From Luteibacter aegosomatis (GTDB lineage: Bacteria; Pseudomonadota; Gammaproteobacteria; Xanthomonadales; Rhodanobacteraceae), in assembly GCF_023078455.1 (NCBI RefSeq), contig NZ_CP095740.1, forward strand, positions 2,654,001-2,718,000: a stretch of 64,000 bases of DNA, given 5' to 3'. Positions 1 to 8,693 of the stretch are shown here, in pieces. Positions within the stretch are counted from its first letter, which is position 1. The number at the start of each line of letters is the position of its first letter. The notes beneath the pieces were generated by a model. The model was not told the DNA's origin. It did not search any database and saw nothing but the letters and a program-made list of their open reading frames with translations. The position numbers and the translations under genes were made by a program.

Positions 1-297
1 ATCTTCGGCGAGATGCTCAGCGACAGCCACGTGTTCAAGGATCACATCCGCCGGCGCATGGGCGACGACGGGCGGCCCGCGCGGCTGATCGAGACCATCC
101 GCCGCTGGCAGGCGGACGGCAAGCTCAATCCCGAACTCGACCCGGCCCTGCTCCTGGGTACGGTGCTCAGCCTCACCGTGCTGCCCATGACGGCGTCGCG
201 ACGCTGGAAGGGCGATCCCATCCGCGGCCACGTCACGCCAGCCGACATCGCGCGGCACGCCGTCGCGCTGCTCAGGCAGGGCCTGCGGCCCCGTTAG
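1..297 (+). CDS. TetR-type regulator, C-terminal part only
   Basis: The reading frame is open at the left window edge and ends with TAG, leaving 98 codons. The remaining piece is helical and ends in Arg/Leu-rich helices, as in the ligand-binding C-terminal domain of TetR repressors; the DNA-binding half lies outside the window. It stops 31 bases before the gph start on the same strand. The family call rests on general resemblance of the C-terminal half alone, so it is moderate; the frame itself is well supported by its GC-biased third positions. Confidence 0.5.
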   Translation: MFGEMLSDSHVFKDHIRRRMGDDGRPARLIETIRRWQADGKLNPELDPALLLGTVLSLTVLPMTASRRWKGDPIRGHVTPADIARHAVALLRQGLRPR

Positions 298-328
298 AAT
301 CATCGACGTTCCTTCCGGAGTTTCCCCC

Positions 329-1000
329 ATGTCTTTTTCCCTGGTCATCTTCGACCTCGACGGCACCCTCGTGGACAGCGCGGCCGATATCGCCGAAGCG
401 GTGAACCGCACGCTCAGCGACTGGAAGCTGCCCACCTACGACGTGACGACGATCACCGGCTGGGTGGGCGAAGGCTCGCGCCAACTGATCACCTACGCGT
501 TCGAGGATGCCGGCAGCGATGCGGACATCGACGACGTGATGCCCGGGTTCCTCGAGCATTACGCCGAAACGGCGCTCGACGGCATCGCCTACGAGGGCGT
601 GGTCGATACGTTGAAGGCCCTGCACGCGCGCGGCGTGAAGCTGGCCGTGTGCACGAACAAGAACGAGGAGTTCGTTCGCCCCCTGCTCGAGGCGCGGGGC
701 ATGCTTGCGTACGTCGACGACATCGTGGGCGGCAATACCTTGCCCCAGCGCAAGCCCAGCGGCGTGCCGTTGACGTATCTCGCCGAAAAGGCCGGCGTGC
801 CGCTGGACGAGGTGCTGATGGTGGGCGATTCGGAGAGCGACGTGCTGTCGGCCAAGGATGCGGGCGTCGCCTTCGTGATGGTGAGCTACGGGTATCGCAA
901 GTCGCTCGATATCCACGGCGTGGGGGCGTTGGCGGTGATCGATCGCATGGAAGATCTGTTGAACGTGCCCGGGTTGAAGATCGAAAGCTCTGCCGCCTGA
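329..1000 (+). CDS. gph: Phosphoglycolate phosphatase (HAD family)
   Basis: This 223-residue cytoplasmic HAD-superfamily hydrolase should dephosphorylate 2-phosphoglycolate, a salvage product of DNA-repair and oxidative damage. The nucleophile motif DLDGTLVDS is at residues 9-17, a Thr-Asn motif II near 110, the Lys of motif III in QRKPSG near 150, and the acidic motif IV in MVGDSESDV near 170. Length matches Gph. The start has a CCGGAG ribosome site 8 bases upstream. A strong hairpin follows the stop. Other HAD phosphatases share the same core, so substrate is inferred from overall similarity. Confidence 0.85.
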   Translation: MSFSLVIFDLDGTLVDSAADIAEAVNRTLSDWKLPTYDVTTITGWVGEGSRQLITYAFEDAGSDADIDDVMPGFLEHYAETALDGIAYEGVVDTLKALHARGVKLAVCTNKNEEFVRPLLEARGMLAYVDDIVGGNTLPQRKPSGVPLTYLAEKAGVPLDEVLMVGDSESDVLSAKDAGVAFVMVSYGYRKSLDIHGVGALAVIDRMEDLLNVPGLKIESSAA

Positions 1001-1010
1001 CCTGGCGTTT

Positions 1011-1046
1011 CGCCGTAGGCACCGGCCTGCGCCGGTGCCTACGGCG
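1011..1046. terminator. Bidirectional hairpin between convergent genes
   Basis: Perfect 16-bp inverted repeat (1011-1026 with 1031-1046) around a CTGC loop, placed between the convergent gph and serine hydrolase genes. There is no long T-run, so it may act as a structured terminator or mRNA stabiliser on both strands. Confidence 0.6.
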
Positions 1047-1056
1047 AGGCAATCGG

Positions 1057-2418
1057 TTATCGCCGATAGGCCTCGATCGCCGCCGCGATCAACCCAACGT
1101 CGTCCTCGATCCCGTACGTCGGCGGCGCCGAATACCCGAAACGCGTCACGACGATGCCTTGCGACGGCACCACGTAGATCCGCTGGCCCATCACGCCGCT
1201 GGCGAAGAAGCCGTCTTTCGGAAACCCGCCGTCCACGCGCATCTTCGCCACGTCGCTCGGCCCGTCGTTGGTCCAGAATCCCGCGCCGTAGGGCGAGCCC
1301 AGGGTGGACATGCGCGACCATGCGACCCAGCCTTCGGGCAGCAGGCGCGTACCGTCCGGCGCCACGCCGTCTTCCAGGTACAACTGCCCGAGGCGGGCGT
1401 AATCGCGCGCCGTGGCGTAGACGTAGGTCGAGCCGACGAAGGTGCCCTGCCCGTCGAATTCCATGGTGACATCGCCCATGCCGAGCTTGTCGAACAGCTC
1501 CCGCCGGGCGAAGTCGCGCATCCCCGCCGGTCCGCCACCTACGATATCGCCGATCTTGCGGTCGAGCAGCAGCGTGTCGGCGGAGGTATATTCCCAGCGC
1601 GTGCCAGGGGCCTCCTTCGCCGGTTGCGCGGCGGCGAAACCGGCCATGTCGGCGTGCAGGAATTCCATCTTCGCGACGAAACTGAACGCGGATTCCGACT
1701 CGTCGGCGTCCAAACCGCTGCTCATGCGCATGAGGTTCTCCACCGTGATCGCGGATCGCCCGTCCCTCCATTCCGGGGCGCCGAGCGGTGCCTTCACGTC
1801 CACCTTGCCCTGGCGGGCCAGCACGCCGATGAACGCATTGGTGAACGATTTCGCCACCGAGAAACTGATCAGCGGCGTGTGCTCATCCACGCCGGGCGCA
1901 TAGCGTTCGGCCACCACGCGACCGTCCTTCACCACGACCACGGCCTTGACGTGCTTGGGCGAACCCTCGGCATGCTCGGCGAAAACACGGTCGAGGGCAG
2001 CCGACAGGCGCGGATCGGCGGACGACACGGGATGCTCCGGCGCGAAACCATCCGCGCGCGGCGCGTGACGGGTGGCGTCGGCCACCAGCGGCCGGTTGCC
2101 CGGCAGGTCCAGCCGGCAGCCGTAGCCGGGCGTGTCATCGGCCGCGGCCAGCAGGCCACCGAACGGGCCGGTCACTTCCACGCGATCGCGCAGCACGTGG
2201 GGCGTGAGCAGCAGGCCGCCGACGTCGCCGATCATCGGCACCACGAGTTCGCGGAATGTCGTCCGCGGATCCTGGCGGCCGACGAAGGTCATCGAACATA
2301 CGTGGTGGGCGGCGACACCCGCACCCGTGCGCAGCAGCCGGTCGGGTCGGGCCATGGTCCAGGCACCAGCGCCGAGCGCCAACAGCACACCGGCCACGAT
2401 CAGGGTTTTCTTTGCCAT
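1057..2418 (-). CDS. Serine hydrolase, beta-lactamase/transpeptidase fold
   Basis: A 453-residue protein of the class C beta-lactamase-related family (esterases, 6-aminohexanoate-dimer hydrolase types). The catalytic S-x-x-K is SVAK with Ser187 and Lys190; a Tyr motif (YTSAD) follows, and a GFWTNDG segment stands near the usual third motif. An N-terminal hydrophobic segment (about residues 5-22) suggests a signal anchor and periplasmic location. The start at 2418 is preferred over the longer frame because GGAG lies 8 bases upstream and the extra 40 residues are low-complexity Arg/Ser. The natural substrate cannot be read from the sequence. Confidence 0.75.
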   Translation of the reverse strand: MAKKTLIVAGVLLALGAGAWTMARPDRLLRTGAGVAAHHVCSMTFVGRQDPRTTFRELVVPMIGDVGGLLLTPHVLRDRVEVTGPFGGLLAAADDTPGYGCRLDLPGNRPLVADATRHAPRADGFAPEHPVSSADPRLSAALDRVFAEHAEGSPKHVKAVVVVKDGRVVAERYAPGVDEHTPLISFSVAKSFTNAFIGVLARQGKVDVKAPLGAPEWRDGRSAITVENLMRMSSGLDADESESAFSFVAKMEFLHADMAGFAAAQPAKEAPGTRWEYTSADTLLLDRKIGDIVGGGPAGMRDFARRELFDKLGMGDVTMEFDGQGTFVGSTYVYATARDYARLGQLYLEDGVAPDGTRLLPEGWVAWSRMSTLGSPYGAGFWTNDGPSDVAKMRVDGGFPKDGFFASGVMGQRIYVVPSQGIVVTRFGYSAPPTYGIEDDVGLIAAAIEAYRR

Positions 2419-2534
2419 TGCGGGTTTCTCCGTGGGATGGAGAAAGTCTGCGGCGATCGATGCACGGGCCGGTGTGCAACCAGGGACGAACCCGCCCCGC
2501 GACGGGACGAAAGCGCTCCGTAGGGACCGCGGAC

Positions 2535-2590
2535 CCACCCTTCGGTAGGTGATTTGCTACCGAACGGTGGGAGCGGACCCTGTCCGCGAT
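2535..2590. repeat. REP-like palindromic element
   Basis: A 13-bp near-perfect inverted repeat (2535-2547 with 2558-2570, one mismatch) is followed by a second hairpin GCGGACCCTGTCCGC at 2573-2587. The same GTGGGAGCGGACCCTGTCCGCGAT core recurs near 11.8 kb and 52.3 kb, making this one copy of a dispersed REP-type family. It overlaps the last codons of the LytTR gene. Confidence 0.7.
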
Positions 2591-3357
2591 CCCGACGGAG
2601 AGGACAGCCCCAGGCTCGTCGAAGCCTCGTCCAGATACCGCTTCGTCCACGTCACCCGCGCCCCGTCCGCCAGCAACAGCCGCTGCTCCCCGTCCGGCCA
2701 CGGCTGCACCTCGCGAATGGCATCCAGCCGCACGATGGTCGAACGGTTCACACGCACGAAATGCGACGGATGCAACCGGGCGAGCATCGTATCCAGCGTG
2801 CCACGCAGGCGATGCGCCCGGCCCTCCACGTACACCTGGAGGTAGTTACGGTCGGAAACGATCCGGTCGACACGCTCCATCCGCACCAGCTCGGCCGCGT
2901 CCGCCACCGGCAGCAGCAACCGCTCCAGATAGTGAGTGGGCGTCGGCAACGCGCCGAGCAGGCCGTCCACCCGCGCTTCCGCGGCCCGTGCCGGCACGAG
3001 TCGATCGCGCAAGCGACGCGCGAGCGCATCGAAACGCTCCGGCCCCACCGGCTTCAACAGGTAATCGAACGCGTGCACCTCGAACGCTTTCACGGCGTAG
3101 TCGTCGTGCGCCGTGACGAACACCACCTCGGCGGGCAGCGGATCGCCCAGCGCCTGCAGCACGGCGAATCCGTCCATGCCCGGCATGCTGATGTCGAGGA
3201 ACATCACGTCAGGCCGCAGGCGATGCACCAGGCCGACGGCGCCGGGACCGTCATGCGCCTCTCCCACCCAGGCCAGCCCGTCGCTGGCGGCGAGATAGCG
3301 GCGAAGTTTGGCCCGGGCCGGGGCCTCGTCGTCGATCACCACCGCGCGCAGGCTCAT
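2557..3357 (-). CDS. LytTR-family response regulator
   Basis: A 266-residue two-component regulator. The receiver domain (1-120) carries the acid pair Asp9-Asp10, phospho-acceptor Asp55 in MFLDISMPG and a Lys in LLKPVG; a LytTR DNA-binding domain occupies about 155-250 (RIVSDRNYLQVYV, HFVRVNRSTIVRL). It overlaps the upstream histidine kinase by ATGA, so the pair is translationally coupled. The start at 3357 is chosen because of that coupling. The last 10 or so codons read into the REP hairpin, giving an unusual tail ending SAPTVR. Targets unknown. Confidence 0.88.
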   Translation of the reverse strand: MSLRAVVIDDEAPARAKLRRYLAASDGLAWVGEAHDGPGAVGLVHRLRPDVMFLDISMPGMDGFAVLQALGDPLPAEVVFVTAHDDYAVKAFEVHAFDYLLKPVGPERFDALARRLRDRLVPARAAEARVDGLLGALPTPTHYLERLLLPVADAAELVRMERVDRIVSDRNYLQVYVEGRAHRLRGTLDTMLARLHPSHFVRVNRSTIVRLDAIREVQPWPDGEQRLLLADGARVTWTKRYLDEASTSLGLSSPSGSRTGSAPTVR

Positions 3358-4433
3358 GCCAGCTCCCATGGGCGTGCGGGCCACCACAGCGTGACCAGGC
3401 TGCCGCCGCCTTCCACGGGCTCCAGACGCACGCCGGCCTCGTCGCCGTAGAGGTGGCGCAGCCGCGCATCGACGTTGCCCAGGCCGATGCCATGACCGGC
3501 CTGCGGCGTGCCGCCGCCGAAGTCGCGGACACGCACCGTGATCCGCCCCGATTCACGTGACGCGTCCACGTCGACGCGCCGGTCGTCGCCGCAGCCGCCA
3601 TGCTCGATGGCGTTTTCCACCAGCGGCTGCAACACGAGGAAGGGCACGCGAAGTCCATCGAGCGACGGGTCGTGCCGCACGCGGGCATCCAGTCCCTCGC
3701 CGAAACGGGCGCGCTGGATATCGAGGTAAAGGGACAACAGGCGCCACTCGTCGAGCAGCGAATGCTCCTGCGACCTGGCCGACAGGGTGGCGCGCAGCAG
3801 CCCACCGATGCGCGAGAGCATCTCGTCGGCCACGCGCGGCCTGTCGTACATCAGTTCCGACACGGCGTTGAGCGTATTGAAGAGGAAGTGGGGATTCAGT
3901 TGCAGCCGGAGGGCTTCCAATCTCGCCTCGGAGAGCGCCGACTCCAGTTGCACCGCGCGCAACTCGCGCGCCTGGCCCTCGCGATAGCGGTCGAACAGCC
4001 ATAGGCCGAAGGCGATCACCACGTAGAAGAAGAGCTGCGTCGGCACTTCCATGAGGTAGCGCCAGACGGTGGGCGGATAGGCATAGTCCGCGAGGTTCGC
4101 CAGGCGGAACACCCCCTGGCGGGAGACGATCATCAGGCTGCTCTGCACCACCGATAGGATGGCGAACAGGCACAGATGCGAGGCGAACGTCGGCCGCATG
4201 CGCCGCAGCGCCATGAACAGCGGCGGCAGGCAGGCACCGAAGCTCAGCGCGCCGGTCAGCTCCTCGATCAGCTTGGGCGTGAACGGGGTGATCTCATGGC
4301 TGGCGACGCCGATCAGGTAACGATTGGTGGCACGCAACAAGGCGATGGCGACCAGCAGCGTCAGCCAGCCCCAAAACGCGCGATGCCGTAACCACGAGGA
4401 GCGTGGCACGGCACCGTTTCCGACAACTTGCAT
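3354..4433 (-). CDS. LytS/YehU-type sensor histidine kinase
   Basis: A 359-residue membrane kinase with about four hydrophobic segments in residues 20-150, a short coiled linker, and a His_kinase domain with phospho-acceptor His182 in QLNPHFLFNTLN. The ATP-binding domain has the N-box VENAIEHG and a G-rich GHGIGLGNVDARL. It is the cognate sensor of the LytTR regulator with which it overlaps by 4 bases. The start at 4433 is preferred to 4463 since GGGGAGG stands 6 bases upstream. No periplasmic sensor domain of note is present, so the signal may be sensed within the membrane. Confidence 0.87.
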   Translation of the reverse strand: MQVVGNGAVPRSSWLRHRAFWGWLTLLVAIALLRATNRYLIGVASHEITPFTPKLIEELTGALSFGACLPPLFMALRRMRPTFASHLCLFAILSVVQSSLMIVSRQGVFRLANLADYAYPPTVWRYLMEVPTQLFFYVVIAFGLWLFDRYREGQARELRAVQLESALSEARLEALRLQLNPHFLFNTLNAVSELMYDRPRVADEMLSRIGGLLRATLSARSQEHSLLDEWRLLSLYLDIQRARFGEGLDARVRHDPSLDGLRVPFLVLQPLVENAIEHGGCGDDRRVDVDASRESGRITVRVRDFGGGTPQAGHGIGLGNVDARLRHLYGDEAGVRLEPVEGGGSLVTLWWPARPWELA

Positions 4434-4504
4434 CGATGTCCTCCCCAGGCCGGGTAAGGACACGCCCGACGCCGGCTCTTATACCAGAGCCGGCGCCGCG
4501 ACGT

Positions 4505-5005
4505 TCAGGCCGATCGCTTCGGCAACACCCAGTCCGGACGGATGAAGTGGCAGGTGTAGCCGTTGGGGTACTTCTCCAGGTAATCCTGGTGTTCGGGCTC
4601 CGCCTCCCAGAACGGACCCGCCGCCGCGACCTCGGTCACCACCTTGCCCGGCCACAGGCCCGACGCGTTCACGTCGGCGATGGTGTCTTCGGCCACCGCC
4701 TTCTGCGCGTCGTCGACGTAGAAGATGGCCGAACGGTAGCTCAGGCCGCGATCGTTACCCTGGCGGTTGAGCGTGCTCGGGTCATGGATCTGGAAGAAGA
4801 ACTCCAGCATCTTGCGGTAGCTGGTGACCGCCGGATCGAACTCGATCTCGATCGCCTCGGCGTGGGTGCCGTGGTTGCGGTAGGTGGCGTTGGGCACGTC
4901 GCCACCCGTGTAGCCCACGCGGGTGGCGATGACGCCCGGCTGCTTGCGGATGAGGTCCTGCATGCCCCAGAAACAGCCGCCGGCCAGGATCGCTTTCTCG
5001 CTCAT
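4505..5005 (-). CDS. msrA: Peptide methionine sulfoxide reductase A
   Basis: Reduces the S-epimer of methionine sulfoxide in proteins, using thioredoxin. The catalytic GCFWG motif holds Cys11 very near the N-terminus; GYTGG and the NHGTHAEAI segment are typical of MsrA. At 166 residues it is of the short type. Its ATG overlaps the msrB stop by 4 bases, so both epimer-specific reductases are made from one message. The longer open frame upstream is out-of-frame msrB sequence and is not part of this gene. Confidence 0.95.
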   Translation of the reverse strand: MSEKAILAGGCFWGMQDLIRKQPGVIATRVGYTGGDVPNATYRNHGTHAEAIEIEFDPAVTSYRKMLEFFFQIHDPSTLNRQGNDRGLSYRSAIFYVDDAQKAVAEDTIADVNASGLWPGKVVTEVAAAGPFWEAEPEHQDYLEKYPNGYTCHFIRPDWVLPKRSA

Positions 5006-5451
5006 GCGGCACCTCCGAACAGCTTCGCGTAGTCGCCGTAGCCTTCCTTCTCCAGGTCGGCCACGGGGATGAAGCGCAGCGACGCGGAGTTGATGCAGTA
5101 ACGCAGGCCGCCGCGATCGCGCGGACCGTCCGGGAAGACGTGACCCAGGTGGCTGTCGCCATGGGTGGAGCGCACCTCGGTACGGACCATGCCGTGGGTG
5201 CCGTCGTGGAGCTCCTTCACGTGGGCGCTCTCGACCGGCCGGGTGAAACTCGGCCAGCCGCAACCGCTGTCGAACTTGTCCAGCGAGGTGAACAGCGGCT
5301 CGCCCGAGACGATGTCGACGTACAGGCCGGCGTCCTTCGTGTCGTGGAACGCGTTGTGGAACGGCCGTTCCGTGGCGTTCTCCTGGGTCACGCGGAACTG
5401 CTCGGGCGTGAGCTTCGCAAGGGCTTCGGGGGTCTTGCCATACGTGGACAT
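5002..5451 (-). CDS. msrB: Peptide methionine sulfoxide reductase B
   Basis: Reduces R-methionine sulfoxide in oxidised proteins. The catalytic cysteine is Cys119 in [11 protein letters not shown], and Cys64 in GCGWPSF fits the resolving cysteine known from the Neisseria PilB MsrB domain. The two CxxC zinc motifs found in many MsrBs are missing (YVDIVSG in place of the first), so this is the non-zinc form. It is 149 residues long and is translationally coupled to msrA downstream through an ATGA overlap. Confidence 0.95.
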   Translation of the reverse strand: MSTYGKTPEALAKLTPEQFRVTQENATERPFHNAFHDTKDAGLYVDIVSGEPLFTSLDKFDSGCGWPSFTRPVESAHVKELHDGTHGMVRTEVRSTHGDSHLGHVFPDGPRDRGGLRYCINSASLRFIPVADLEKEGYGDYAKLFGGAA

Positions 5452-5516
5452 GAGGCTCTCCGGAGGGAACGGGAAACTCCCCAGATAATGCGGCCCGCCG
5501 CGCCAGATGCAATCCC

Positions 5517-6827
5517 TCAGCGGGGTGCCGGACGCAGCTGGACCACGAACCGCGCGCCGCCGCCCGGCGCATCCAGCACGCCGATGTGCCCGCCGTGCCG
5601 CGCGACGATCTCCTGGACCAGGTGCAGGCCCAGGCCGGTGCCCACGCTGCTGGGCTTGAGACGGTAGAACGGCGTGAACACCTGCTCGCGCTGCTCGGGC
5701 GGTATGCCGGGACCCTCGTCGGTGATCTGGAAGGCGCCTTCCTCCGTGACCCGAACGTGGATCAGGCCACGTCCGCCCGCGTGGACGATGGCGTTCTGGA
5801 ACAGGTTCGTGAAGGCGCGGGACAACGAAAGGCGATCGCCCATCACCCGCACCGGCCGCTCCGGCGCGTCCATGGCCAGTTCATAGCCCGCATCGAGCAC
5901 CAGAGGCGCCACGTCGGCGCTGACCTCGCGGGCCAGCGACACCAGGTCGACGGGTATCAGTTCGGCCGCCTGCTTGCCCAGGCGCTGGAGGTCGAGCAGC
6001 TGTTCGGCGAGGTTGGACAGGCGCGCCAGGTCGGTCAGCAGGCGGGTACGCGTGTCGCCCGGAGGCAAGCTTTCCAGCCGCGTCTCGAGGATGGCGATGG
6101 GTGCGCGCAATTCGTGCGCGGCGTCGGCCAGGAAGCGATCGCGTGCCTCATAGCCTTCGCCCAGTCGCTCCAGGGCCTCGTTGAACGCCCGCACCAACGG
6201 CTGCAACTCCCTGGGCACGGCGGCATCCTCCAACCGCACGCCGCGCTCGCGGATGTCGATGGCTTCGGCCTGCTTGGCCACCTTGGCCACGCCCGCCATC
6301 GAGCGGTGGATGATCCACGGCACCGCGATCATCGTCACCAGCACCAGCGGCAGGCCGATCCGCCAACCCAGCCACAAGGTGATCAGGTAGAACGCGTTCG
6401 TGACGTTCAACAGGCGGCCACCGCCGACCATCAGGTGCAGCCGACCGTCGTCCGTGTCCTGCGTGTGGATGCGCAGCGTCAACCGTTCGGGCGAACCGCT
6501 GGCGTGGATTTCCGAGGCTTCCAGATCGCGCAGCGATTGTGACAGCGACCGATAGACCTCGGGCACGGCCCCGTAGGAGAGCCGTCGCCCGTGCTCGTCG
6601 ACGGCCACGAACCATATCGGGGGGCCGTGCTCGAGAAACGGGCGCAGATCGGCATCGGGACGCAGCACGAGCGCGTCACCCCGCGCTTCGAGCGAATCCG
6701 CGATGGCTTCGGCGATCTTGGCATCGACGAACGAGGTGCGTGGCGGGCTGATGCTCCAGACGATGGCGGCGATCACGACCACGAGGATCACCACGTGCAA
6801 CACGCCCAGCCGCAGGGCGAGCCGCAT
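5517..6827 (-). CDS. Sensor histidine kinase (QseC/PmrB-like layout)
   Basis: A 436-residue inner-membrane kinase: TM1 at about 8-26, a ~115-residue periplasmic sensor region, TM2 at about 145-173, HAMP-like linker, DHp with His238 in [12 protein letters not shown], and an HATPase with N-box [17 protein letters not shown] and GTGLGLHLV. It directly follows its OmpR-type regulator. Two starts are possible: ATG 6827 (used here) or GTG 6854, which overlaps the regulator's last codons; neither has a strong ribosome site. The signal is unknown; the divergent MipA-type porin is a plausible target of the system. Confidence 0.85.
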   Translation of the reverse strand: MRLALRLGVLHVVILVVVIAAIVWSISPPRTSFVDAKIAEAIADSLEARGDALVLRPDADLRPFLEHGPPIWFVAVDEHGRRLSYGAVPEVYRSLSQSLRDLEASEIHASGSPERLTLRIHTQDTDDGRLHLMVGGGRLLNVTNAFYLITLWLGWRIGLPLVLVTMIAVPWIIHRSMAGVAKVAKQAEAIDIRERGVRLEDAAVPRELQPLVRAFNEALERLGEGYEARDRFLADAAHELRAPIAILETRLESLPPGDTRTRLLTDLARLSNLAEQLLDLQRLGKQAAELIPVDLVSLAREVSADVAPLVLDAGYELAMDAPERPVRVMGDRLSLSRAFTNLFQNAIVHAGGRGLIHVRVTEEGAFQITDEGPGIPPEQREQVFTPFYRLKPSSVGTGLGLHLVQEIVARHGGHIGVLDAPGGGARFVVQLRPAPR

Positions 6828-6840
6828 CCGGAGCGAATGG

Positions 6841-7527
6841 CTAGCCTTCGCCACGGGGCAATTCCCGCAGGAGGTAACCGATGCCGCGGATCGCGCGGAT
6901 CTCGACGCCCGCATTCGCGTCGACGAGCGCGCGACGGAGCTTGGATACGTGCGCGTCGAACGCGTTGGACTGGATCGCATCGTCGAAACCGTAGACCGCT
7001 TCCAGCAACACGTCGCGCTGCACCGTGCGTCCGAGGCGACAGACCAGGGCCTCCAGCAACAGCACCTGCCGCCGCGGCAACGGCAACGATTCGCCGTCGA
7101 TGTACGCCTCGCGCGAGGCGAAATCGAATCGCAGGCGCCCCGCCTGCACCGTCGGCAACACCACTTTCGCGGGCCGGCGGGAGATCGCCCGGATGCGTGC
7201 GAGCAGTTCTTCCAGCGCGAACGGCTTGGCGAGATAGTCGTCCGCGCCGAGATCCAGGCCCTCGACGCGATCGGCCAACGAACCGCGAGCCGTCAACACG
7301 ATGACGGGAAGATCCGCCGAGCACGCGCGTGCCTTGGCGATGAGCGTCACGCCGTCGCCGTCGGGCAACTGGCGATCGAGCAGCAGCAGGTCATGCACCT
7401 TGCATTGCAACGCCTCGCATGCGCGAGCCGCGTCGGGAGCGATGTCCACCAGCATGCCGTGCCTGTGCAGTCCTACCCGCAAGGCTTCCGCCATCTCCGG
7501 TTCATCTTCGACCAGCAATATCCGCAT
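6841..7527 (-). CDS. OmpR-family response regulator
   Basis: A 228-residue regulator with a receiver domain (acidic EDE at 7-9, phospho-acceptor Asp51 in LLLLDRQLPDG, Lys in AKPFALEEL) and a C-terminal winged helix (about 130-222) of the Trans_reg_C type. The start is at MRILLVEDE, with GAGGTGGGG upstream. The kinase gene follows within a few bases. The 132-base gap to the divergent mipA-like gene is the likely site of its own operator. Confidence 0.9.
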   Translation of the reverse strand: MRILLVEDEPEMAEALRVGLHRHGMLVDIAPDAARACEALQCKVHDLLLLDRQLPDGDGVTLIAKARACSADLPVIVLTARGSLADRVEGLDLGADDYLAKPFALEELLARIRAISRRPAKVVLPTVQAGRLRFDFASREAYIDGESLPLPRRQVLLLEALVCRLGRTVQRDVLLEAVYGFDDAIQSNAFDAHVSKLRRALVDANAGVEIRAIRGIGYLLRELPRGEG

Positions 7528-7659
7528 GTGCCCCACCTCGCTACGGCGAGCGATGCTAGCACGCGCATTCGCCCGCACCGCCAGCGCAATGTTGAGGCAA
7601 TGTGCGCCACGGATGATCCGCTCCGATGGAGATCCCCCTCACCCGGAGCCTTAGCTGAC

Positions 7660-8430
7660 ATGACGTGTTCTCTTTCCCGCGCCCTGCTGCCGGTGGCATT
7701 CGCTTGCCTCGGCGCATCCGCCGTCCACGCGCAAGCGGATGCGGAGCGGCATCCCGGTTGGTCGCTCGGCGTCGCCGCCGCATGGAGCCCCAGCCCGTAC
7801 CGCAGCTACGACAACAAGGCATGGCCGTTGCCGCTGGTCAACTACGAAGGCAAGTCGTTCTACTTCCGCGGCGCGTCGTTCGGCTACCGCCTCTTCACCA
7901 CGGCGTCGAGCGAACTGTCGCTGGTGGCGTCGCCGATGACCGAACGTTTTCGGCATGAGGACGCGAACGATGCGCGGCTGAAGCGCCTGTCGGATCGCGA
8001 CATCTCCGGCATGGCCGGCGTGGCCTGGCGTTACCGGGCCGACTGGGGCGTGCTCAAGGCCAGCGCGCAGAAGGAATTCACCGGTCATGGCGGCGGCGTG
8101 CAGCTCGACGCGGGCTATGGCTATCCGATCCGCAGCGGCGACCTCACGCTCACGCCCACGGTCGGCGTCATGCGCCGCAACGGCGCGCTCAACGATTACT
8201 ACTACGGCATCGGCGCGAACGAAGCGGCGCGCAGCGGGCTCGCCGCGTATCGCGCCGGCGGCGGCAACCTGCCCTACCTCGATCTCGCGGCCGCCTACCG
8301 GCTTTCGCCTCGCTGGAACGTCGCCGGCGGCATGCGCTACACGCGGCTTCCGGACGCCATCAAGGACAGCCCGATGGTCGACGCCGACCATACGCGCAGT
8401 TTCTTCTTCGCCATCAGCCACAGCTTCTGA
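7660..8430 (+). CDS. MipA/OmpV-family outer-membrane protein
   Basis: A 256-residue protein with a signal peptide (hydrophobic ALLPVAFACLGASAVHA, cleavage after AHA near residue 23). The mature part is rich in aromatic, Gly and alternating residues typical of a beta-barrel, contains the family-type opening YRSYDNKAWPLPLVNYEGKSF-like segment, and ends in SFFFAISHSF with a terminal Phe, the Bam recognition signature. It is divergent from a two-component system, an arrangement seen often with MipA/OmpV genes, so regulation by that system is inferred. The exact cargo or scaffold role is not known. Confidence 0.85.
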   Translation: MTCSLSRALLPVAFACLGASAVHAQADAERHPGWSLGVAAAWSPSPYRSYDNKAWPLPLVNYEGKSFYFRGASFGYRLFTTASSELSLVASPMTERFRHEDANDARLKRLSDRDISGMAGVAWRYRADWGVLKASAQKEFTGHGGGVQLDAGYGYPIRSGDLTLTPTVGVMRRNGALNDYYYGIGANEAARSGLAAYRAGGGNLPYLDLAAAYRLSPRWNVAGGMRYTRLPDAIKDSPMVDADHTRSFFFAISHSF

Positions 8431-8432
8431 CC

Positions 8433-8687
8433 ATGGCCAAGGGCATCATGCGACGCATCGCCACCCTCGCCCACCGCATCGAGCCTGACCGGCAGGCCGT
8501 ATGGGAGTGGATCCATGGCACGCCGATCGAGGAACTGAACGGCTATACCGCACTGGAACTCGCGTTCGCCGGTGAAGGCGAGCGCGTGGTCGAGCTGCTC
8601 GAATCGATCGTCGCCGGGCGAACGGTACGGAGCGAGGGCGTGAGCGAAGCGCTTTCGCGAACATCGAGGCCGCCGCTCGGCGAATGA
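8433..8687 (+). CDS. Small MbcA/ParS/Xre toxin-binding-domain-like protein
   Basis: A short frame starts 2 bases after the mipA-like gene and ends just before zwf. The second possible start at 8448 has AAGGG upstream and may be the real one (79 residues). The segment WEWIHGTPIEELNGYTALEL, followed by a VVELLESIVAG helix, resembles the C-terminal toxin-binding domain (DUF2384) of Xre/MbcA antitoxins: a W near the start, a P-x-x-x-L-x-G turn, T-A-L-E-L and a closing V-x-x-L-L helix. No helix-turn-helix is visible and no RES-type toxin gene is adjacent, so function is open. Confidence 0.5.
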   Translation: MAKGIMRRIATLAHRIEPDRQAVWEWIHGTPIEELNGYTALELAFAGEGERVVELLESIVAGRTVRSEGVSEALSRTSRPPLGE

Positions 8688-8693
8688 CGGCGG

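Noticed and set aside
272..1771. A 499-codon minus-strand frame across gph and the hydrolase
   Set aside because: It overlaps gph antisense and the hydrolase in another frame, and lacks recognisable content.
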